Positions 58,091 through 64,000 of a stretch of 64,000 nucleotides of DNA are shown in pieces. A program made the position numbers and the translations under genes. The notes beneath the pieces are model-generated. The model saw only the letters and a list, made by a program, of their open reading frames with translations. It was not told the origin of the DNA and ran no database searches. The stretch's first letter is position 1, and the number at the start of each line of letters is the position of its first letter. Source of the stretch: Dactylonectria macrodidyma (Eukaryota > Ascomycota > Sordariomycetes > Hypocreales > Nectriaceae); contig JAGMUV010000002.1 in assembly GCA_020744425.1 (NCBI GenBank), positions 2,896,501-2,960,500 of the forward strand. The letters run 5' to 3'.

Positions 58091-59300
58091 GGCTGTAATT
58101 TTTTTTTTTGAGTTTTCTTCTGGTACCTTGGGTGCTTGGGTGTGCTTGGGTGTGCTTGGGTGTGCTTGGGTGTGCTTGGCTTGGGCCTTGGGTGCCGTTG
58201 CAGGGCGCTGGTGTCGCTGGGCTCGACATTAGCTTGCCGCAAGTTTCATCTGGCATCCACAAACAACGCCCAAAACCTCGCTCTCACACTTTTCGCCCAC
58301 ACACACAACGAGCGTCGCAATTTGAGCGACGACCCTCTGGTCCTCTGGTATTATCTGGTATCTGGTCCTCTGGGTTCCTCGTTTTCGCTCCTCTGCTCCT
58401 TCCCACCCTCCAACTCTTTTTGCTTCCTTCTTCTCCGTTCCTCACGCGTCATCTCCTTAATTAAAACTTTCAGTCACATGCCCCCTTCGACCTCACGCTA
58501 TCCACGCCTCCATCATCACGCTACAAAGCACAAACCAAGACGATCTGACCCTCCAGCGAGCAAGGAAGACTTCCCGCGCGCCAGCCTAGCATCTTATCCT
58601 ACCAAAACGAGATCCCGCCGCAACATCCGCAACGCAACCGTGCCCGCCGCCGCCAACGGACGGACCCCTGGCCATTGCCCTCCACCTGACTCTGGTGCTC
58701 ATCTCTCTATCTCTCCCGGCCGCCCCTCCATCCATCCCTCCATCCATCCCTCCATCTCCGTTTGTTGCTCCCCCTCGTTCGGTCGTCGATTCTTCTGTTT
58801 CCGTTCGTCGACTCCCGTTCTGAGACGCATTCCTCCATCCTCCAAGGGACCCCCCTCACCTCCTTGCTTCGCCCTCCGTGCCGCCGCCCCCAAGTGCCAG
58901 CACCGGCTGCAGCCCGCAACAACAATAATAATAGCAACAGCGCATATCTTTTTTGGAACAAACAAAACTGGGCCCACAGTCCTGTTTTGCTCGTCTCTGC
59001 AGTATCTGCACATCAGCTCTGCTCTACCATCCACGTCCACCTACAGGACATACATAATCCAATCCAGTCTACTACTTCGCCCCCGATTTATTTTCAACTG
59101 CCAGCGCTCCTCGGCCGAATCGCAACCCATCTCTATCTGCTGGTCATTGCGCCATCCACTCAGGAATCAGCACTTCTGCAACCCTCCCGCAAAGGCATTG
59201 GATCTACTTCCGTCAAATACCCGCGAGTCACTCAGCTTCCCACTGCCTCGTCAACCCCGTGGCACCCAATCACTGACACTCGAGTGTCATTGCCGCCATC
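58091..59300 (+). promoter_or_regulatory. C/T-rich promoter and leader of the LYAR-type gene
   Basis: The region is strongly C/T-rich on the + strand, with long low-complexity frames (Ser/Pro/Arg) that I do not accept as genes. It begins with a minisatellite (see separate entry) and contains a CCATCCATCCCT repeat near 58725-58762. Confidence 0.4.
58128..58180. repeat. 10-bp minisatellite (GTGCTTGGGT)n
   Basis: About five tandem copies of GTGCTTGGGT with minor changes, starting near 58130 after a T10 run. It lies at the start of the long leader of the LYAR-type gene. Confidence 0.75.
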
Positions 59301-61202
59301 ATGGTCTCCTTTTCGTGTGAGGTACGTTGCTTTTTCCTGCTTGTCCATTCCTGTTGCTGTTTCTGGGCGCCGCCGCCGCCCGCCATCTTCCCTCCCGAGT
59401 TTCCCCCAAATTTCTTCCCATAATAGCCCACTTCGAGAGGAGCCCACCTTGAGAGCGAGAGGCCCGCCCACCTTGAAAGAGCTCAGAGCCCACCTCAAGG
59501 GCACACCCCCCAGACATCGCCCGCGCTTGACATCACCCACCACACCATCTCATCGCGGACAGCCTCCTTCAAGGGACACCCCTTCTTCTGGCGCCGATCT
59601 GCTGGCCCACTTGCTCTCCTTTCCGGGCTCCTTCCTCTCATCGTCTTGTCCTTCAAATATCCTGGCACACCACCCCGCCTCATCTGACCAGTCTCCATTG
59701 TCCTGCATCCCACTACATAACTTCGTCCTCTCTAACTCGTCTTTCCTTTCAGGAGTGTGGTGACGTCCTCACCAAGAAGAAGCTCGACCCTCATCGAAAC
59801 CGCTGCCGTGGCGCCACCTTTACCTGCATTGACTGCATGGTTCACTTCCCCGGCGTCCAGTACCGATCTCATACCGTATGTACATCACTCCGCAGACGAC
59901 CATGTTGTTGTCATTCTTCCTCCCACATCCATATCGCTGCTTCTTCTGACATCATCTACTCAGGCTTGCATAACCGAAGATCAAAAGTACCAAGGTGCAC
60001 TCTACAAGGACAAGTCGAAGAAGCCGAGCAACCAGAACAACAACCCCAAGAACAACCAGACCGCCATTAACAACACTGTCAACAACCCTATCAACAACAA
60101 TAACAACAACGCAGAAGACGACGACTCCATGGCTCACAACGCTTATGTCGAGGATTGCGGCGAGGACCGCGAGTACGACTGGGCTGAGTATGAAGGCCAG
60201 ACCGAAGATGAGAAGTCCCCTTGCGAGCCCCCGCCAGAGGCGCCCACTCCTCCCTCTACCCACGACGATCATGTCGACGTCTTCGAGTTCCTCGTTGCGA
60301 CCGGCCAGACCCCCAATGCCTCCAACATGAACCTCACCAACGGCCAAGAGCTACCTGACGCCGAGGATGGCACCACTCTGGTGCGATACGAGCCTCCCAA
60401 AGAGGCACTTCTCGACCCCCTCGACCCAGCTTCCTACGTTGATAACGATGCCATCATTCAATACGCAACTGGGCCAGTGGATACCACCAAGTTCGTTACC
60501 CCTGCTCCAAAGCATGTGCGACGCAAGAGCCGAGAGGGCAGCGAGAAGAAGGACAAGAAGCGCAAGCGGTTACACGTTGATGTTCCCACTGACCAGGAGA
60601 TGATCGATGCTCCTCCACACCTGCACACGGGCCTGACTGGCGGTCTCAACCGCATGATGCGTCCCATCTTCCCCCCGTCGCCCGACTACTCTGGAGGCGA
60701 TGCTGCCGAAGTCTCTCCGGCAAGCCCATTGAAGAAGTCGAAGCACTCCAAACACTCCAAGCACACAAAGCATGGCCAGGTCTCCAACAGCATCTTTGGC
60801 ATGATTGCGGGGACCAAGACCAAGACCAAGGTCAAGACTAAGAGCAGCAAGTCTAAGAAGTCCAAGTCCTCATCATCGAAGAAGCACAAGGACAAGTCGC
60901 CACAGCTCATCGAGTACCGGCCCCACTCCAAGGACGGCAAGGAGAGCAAAGACGAGAAGGCCGAGGCCCGCGAGAGCCAGGTGATTCTTTACAAACCCCG
61001 TGCCGACATGTTCCTCAGTTTTGTCAATAAGGGACCCGAGAGCGAGCGCGGGTGCAGCATGAACAAGGTGCTTAAGCGCTTCCATCGAGAGCGTGTAGCG
61101 AGTGGCGCCGAGCTACCCAAGGGTAGTGAAGAGAAGGAACTCTGGCGATCACTACGATTACGCCAGAACGAGCGGGGCGAGGTCGTGTTGTTTTCCGTGT
61201 AG
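59301..61202 (+). CDS. LYAR-type C2HC zinc finger protein
   Basis: Exons 59301-59321, 59753-59875 and 59964-61202 join to 460 residues. Exon 1 encodes only MVSFSCE; the 431-nt intron ends at TTTCAG and exon 2 continues ECGDVLTKKKLDPHRNRCRG, completing the first zinc finger. The zf-LYAR finger follows (FTCIDCMVHFPGVQYRSHT then CITEDQKYQGALYK), near-invariant in eukaryotes. The rest is low complexity: an Asn-rich run, an acidic part, then a Lys/Ser/His nuclear region (SKHSKHSKHTKHG, TKTKTKVKTKSSKSKKSKSS). LYAR proteins are nucleolar and act in rRNA processing and transcription, which fits the nearby RRN3 only thematically. The second intron (59876-59963) has donor GTATGT and acceptor ACTCAG. 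Confidence 0.9.
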
Positions 61203-61804
61203 ATAAGCGCGCCAGACACCCCGAAGGAAGAAACAACATTGGGCAACCATGGCTACAACGGAACGGATCTTATTAAAAGGGAAAGGAGTTTGAGGTGACG
61301 GATGCTTTTGGAGCAACATTTGACGATACCTTGATGGACATGTTTTCATTCTGTGTACAGTTTGTTCGGGACGGATTGGATAGGATGAGTCCCAGCTAGC
61401 CTGTGGCTCATACTGGTGGCTGCGAGGTCGGATCTCACGGGATGCCTGCGCAGGTAATGCGACATGTACACATAGGGGAAGGTTTGGGTTTGGGGTTTGG
61501 TGGATGTCAGGATGGATCCTTTCAATTGCTTGCCCTCGCATGATTTTCACGTCTTTTTTTTTGGTATTTCAGACTATGTTTGGGGACAGATATGGGGATG
61601 AAGTGTATTGGATACCATGGGAACTTGGTTCGGATAAGGTGGTCGGGCAGTTTTGTATCAGCACGCCAACTTTGGGCATTTATTTGATATTGCTCATTCC
61701 GTTATTTCCTTATTAACAGGTCAATACAAATGACTACGTACGTACATGAAGATGGTTGCATGAGGACGACTGCGTGAAACATGCCTACATGGAAGTTGTC
61801 TAGT
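61203..61804. other. Convergent intergenic region
   Basis: 3' flanks of the LYAR-type gene and PEX10. No gene is seen. Confidence 0.5.
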
Positions 61805-62893
61805 CTACATGACGCGTAAGGGTAATATATGCTGCGCCATGGCTTCGCGTCGGCACAATGGACATTCGGGCTTCTCCCTGACCCAGTCGCCTATGCATTC
61901 CCAGCAAAAGACGTGACCGCACTGGGTCGCCGCAGGGTCCTTCATCTCGTCAAGACATAGCGTGCATTTCCTCTGCTGGCTGCCCTTGATGTAGCTCATA
62001 ACCTTGTCGTTCGTGAGCTGAAACCTGGGCGTCGTGGCGCTTGGCGTATGCGTGGAGGCCACTAAGTCGATGCGAGCTTGCGTCCCTTGGCCGCCGGAGA
62101 GCAGCAAATCGTTGTTGTTATTATAGGAGCCGTCGTGATCGAGGGAGACGTCGCCTCCGGTAAAGGAGGCGCGTTCGCGGGGAGCGATATCGGCGAGGGT
62201 GGTGCGGACGTGCATGTAGCCTTGGACGCCGAGCTGGACGACGAGCAGGACGCCCAGCAGCTCGTATCCGGCGCGGTCGGGCGTGTCGGGGACGGTGCGA
62301 GTGAAGACGTAGCGGAGGGAGAGCAGGCGCTTGGCCAGCTCGTAGTAGGTGCCGCTGAAGTAGAAGAGGGCAAGGACGACAGCCTGGAAGGGTGCGGCCG
62401 AGGTTAGGGTGGATAGATGGCGAGTGACGTAGTCCCAGAGGCGGGCCTCGCGTGAGTCTGATTTGTCCTTGTCCTGCGAGCGCAAGACCCGGAGGCGGCG
62501 CTCCAGGATGCGGCGCAGGCCGGCGCGGAGGCCCGGGAGGATGCGACCGGCGACGTAGGGGAGGAGGATGGAGCCGGCGACGTAGGCGGCGCGGCGGTCG
62601 ACGGCCGGGAGGCGGCCGTCGCGGGCGTCGACCTGGACGAGATCGCAGTACTCTTCGCCGAGGGTTCGGTTGCCCGGCAGCGTGGTGAGGACGTAGTAGA
62701 GGAGGCAGGCGGCGGTGCGCAGCTCGGGGGCTGCCGCATGGGTCGCCCGGGCGCCGCGCAGCCGCCGGAAGAGGTCGCTGAGGTCTTGAGTTAGGCGGCC
62801 GGTGAAGTAGGCGTCCTTTTGGTGTGCGCGGATGACGTCGGGAGCTGTGGCGAAGGGGTAGGGCGAGGAGGAGGGCGAGGAGGAGGAGGCCAT
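61805..62893 (-). CDS. pex10: Peroxin 10, RING E3 ubiquitin ligase of peroxisomes
   Basis: A single exon of 363 codons starting at MASSSSPSSSPYPFATAPDV; the frame is open further upstream, but that part shows no family resemblance. Pex10 with Pex2 and Pex12 forms the peroxisomal membrane ligase that ubiquitinates Pex5 for recycling. The N-terminal half has the Pex2/Pex12-type membrane region (DVIRAHQKDAYFTGRLTQ, YCDLVQVD, then several hydrophobic helices to about residue 230). The C-terminal C3HC4 RING is complete: CTLCLDEM ... CGHVFCWECIGDWVREKPEC ... PLC. The gene is GC-rich, so long antisense frames arise here and should be ignored. Confidence 0.95.
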   Translation of the reverse strand: MASSSSPSSSPYPFATAPDVIRAHQKDAYFTGRLTQDLSDLFRRLRGARATHAAAPELRTAACLLYYVLTTLPGNRTLGEEYCDLVQVDARDGRLPAVDRRAAYVAGSILLPYVAGRILPGLRAGLRRILERRLRVLRSQDKDKSDSREARLWDYVTRHLSTLTSAAPFQAVVLALFYFSGTYYELAKRLLSLRYVFTRTVPDTPDRAGYELLGVLLVVQLGVQGYMHVRTTLADIAPRERASFTGGDVSLDHDGSYNNNNDLLLSGGQGTQARIDLVASTHTPSATTPRFQLTNDKVMSYIKGSQQRKCTLCLDEMKDPAATQCGHVFCWECIGDWVREKPECPLCRREAMAQHILPLRVM

Positions 62894-63405
62894 CGTGAAG
62901 GGTTTCGGTTCGTGGAGGTGTTCGAGGAGTGAGGTGGAGGGGGGATGGAGACGAGGCGCTCGGCCTAGAGGGTTTGGTAGGGCGACCGCAGTAATGAGAT
63001 ATCGGATGTCGAGGACTGAACAAGGCAATTCAATACATGTGGTGTCGGAGAATAGTGGGTAGTTATCCTTGAAGTTGGTGATGGTGAGGTTGGTGCGTTT
63101 CCGTCGGCACAAAAGGTTGGCGGTTGGCATGCATCGAGCCTCGGGCCAAAAAGTCCGGGAATCAGGCCGGACTCGGTTCGGCGGCCCATCCCATCCCATG
63201 TGCCAGTCTGGGGTAATAATTAGTCTAAATTAATCGGGCGCTCAACTCCAGATTCTCAAGGTTAATTCAGGGACCAAAAGTAGTATAATTTAAGGGACTG
63301 AATAAATCAAACTACTCATCCTCATTCACCATTACGCGTCTGCCTAGGTAAGTATTCTACACCATCTTCTTTCTACCAAACCACAAACTCTATAGGCAGC
63401 CTGTA
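62894..63405. other. Upstream region of PEX10
   Basis: Holds the PEX10 promoter and the 3' flank of the transcription factor gene. A CTGCCTAGGTAAG sequence lies near 63340. No gene is seen. Confidence 0.5.
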
Positions 63406-63982
63406 TCACGGACCCAAAGTCGGATTCTGGTTGAAATCAAAGGGCGCTTGAATCCCCTCCTCGGTGGCCTGAAGCTGGATATTGAGGAACTCGTCCGTCA
63501 CCAGCGTCCCTAGCTCCTGGTTCCACTGGGCCATCAGCTCAGCCGTGACGCCGTGGCCAAGCTCGAGCCCGTTCATGAGGTCTGGCACGTTGAGGGGATC
63601 CTCGGGCGGCATCACGGCCTGCGCGCTGCGCGCCCGCACGATGTAGTCCTTGAGCTCGCCCACGCACGGCCATGTGTGCTGGACTTGCTCCATGGCGTCG
63701 AGGATGGTCGACAGGGACCGCGAGATGTCTGAGTCGTCCCACGACGCGCACTGGAAGAAGCGCTTCATCATGACGGTGCCGGCCGCTGTGGACAGCGTTT
63801 GGACGAAGTCGAGCGAGAGAGATCGGTAGCGATAGTGGCGCGAGTACGTCCGCATCAGCCGGAGGATGGCCTGAAGCGATTCGTAGCAAATCTCCACGTC
63901 TTCGCTCTCGGCGATGCCCGGCTTCTCAAACATGTGAGACGGAGGCCTGTGAAGGATAATCATGACGGTATGGAACAGCATG
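63406..63982 (-). CDS. Zinc-cluster transcription factor, 3' exon (partial, NirA-like)
   Basis: A C-terminal exon of about 192 codons; the rest lies beyond the window edge. It has the closing part of the fungal-specific transcription factor domain: MLFHTVMIILHRPPSHMFEK, YSRHYRYRSLSLDFVQTLST, AASWDD-type CASWDDSDISRSLSTILDAM and VQHTWPCVGELKDYI. These resemble the C-terminal regions of NirA-type nitrate regulators and related zinc-cluster proteins. An in-frame stop lies just upstream of the first Met (63981), and TTAAC followed by AAAG at about 63983-63995 would fit an intron branch site and acceptor, so I read this as a 3' exon rather than a short complete gene. The DNA-binding cluster is not in view. 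Confidence 0.7.
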
Positions 63983-64000
63983 CTTTACTCGGTTAATAAG

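Noticed and set aside
58136..59763. Two long overlapping plus-strand frames (394 and 333 codons)
   Set aside because: They run through C/T-rich repeats, are low-complexity Ser/Pro/Arg, and end at the LYAR gene start; better read as leader DNA.
62121..63023. A 300-codon minus-strand frame overlapping PEX10
   Set aside because: Alternative frame of the same strand, extremely Pro/Arg-rich; PEX10 in the other frame has all family motifs.

Overview
This is a euchromatic stretch of nuclear DNA from a filamentous ascomycete (Pezizomycotina, most likely a Sordariomycete). The evidence is short phase-consistent spliceosomal introns (about 50-200 nt, GTRNGY donors, CTRAC-type branch sites, YAG acceptors), C/T-rich leaders ahead of starts, spaced single genes on both strands, and proteins typical of the group: a CCAAT-binding HapC subunit, a DopA-like Dopey protein, a NirA-like zinc-cluster regulator and a fungal bZIP. 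Nothing looks prokaryotic, viral or plasmid-borne. I read no transposase, rRNA, tRNA or CRISPR.

Layout. 1-5.7 kb: no convincing gene. 5.8-7.7 kb (+): a 94-residue coiled-coil protein on three exons with very large introns. 8.5-10.9 kb (-): succinate dehydrogenase flavoprotein, six exons. 12.1-12.6 kb (+): TMEM14-family membrane protein. 12.9-13.2 kb (-) and 13.5-14.2 kb (+): divergent CMC2 (twin CX9C) and prefoldin subunit 2. 14.2-18.9 kb: long intergenic tract ending in a C/T-rich leader. 18.9-19.8 kb (+): HapC/NF-YB. 21.0-23.1 kb (+): RRN3. 23.8-25.5 kb (+): bZIP factor, followed by a 225-bp MITE. 26.1-32.1 kb (-): Dopey/DopA with a probable GC-AG intron. 33.3-35.1 kb (+): MON1. 35.3-35.8 kb (-): unknown small protein. 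37.65-38.7 kb (+): UMP kinase with a mitochondrial-type leader exon. 39.9-43.0 kb (+): unknown 992-residue disordered protein. 43.0-47.5 kb: a decayed island with an AT-rich block, a broken minus-strand coiled-coil ORF, the 3' end of an argininosuccinate synthase gene and a second MITE. 47.5-51.1 kb (+): NF-X1-type zinc finger protein (FAP1-like). 52.0-53.5 kb (-): BEM46-family hydrolase. 53.5-59.3 kb: long gene-poor tract. 59.3-61.2 kb (+): LYAR-type zinc finger protein. 61.8-62.9 kb (-): PEX10. 63.4 kb to the edge (-): 3' exon of a zinc-cluster transcription factor.

The genes are mostly conserved housekeeping functions: mitochondrial respiration and assembly (SDH1, CMC2, probably TMEM14 and the long UMP kinase form), rDNA transcription and ribosome-related factors (RRN3, LYAR), endomembrane traffic (Dopey, MON1), peroxisome import (PEX10), protein folding (prefoldin) and transcription control (HapC, bZIP, FAP1, NirA-like). 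They do not form a metabolite cluster or an operon-like system. The most unusual material is the degenerate 43-47.5 kb island, two short TA-flanked inverted-repeat elements, the oversized introns of the small gene at 5.8 kb, the GC-AG intron in the Dopey gene and the leader-exon design of the UMP kinase gene. All exon models were read by eye from splice consensus and family knowledge.
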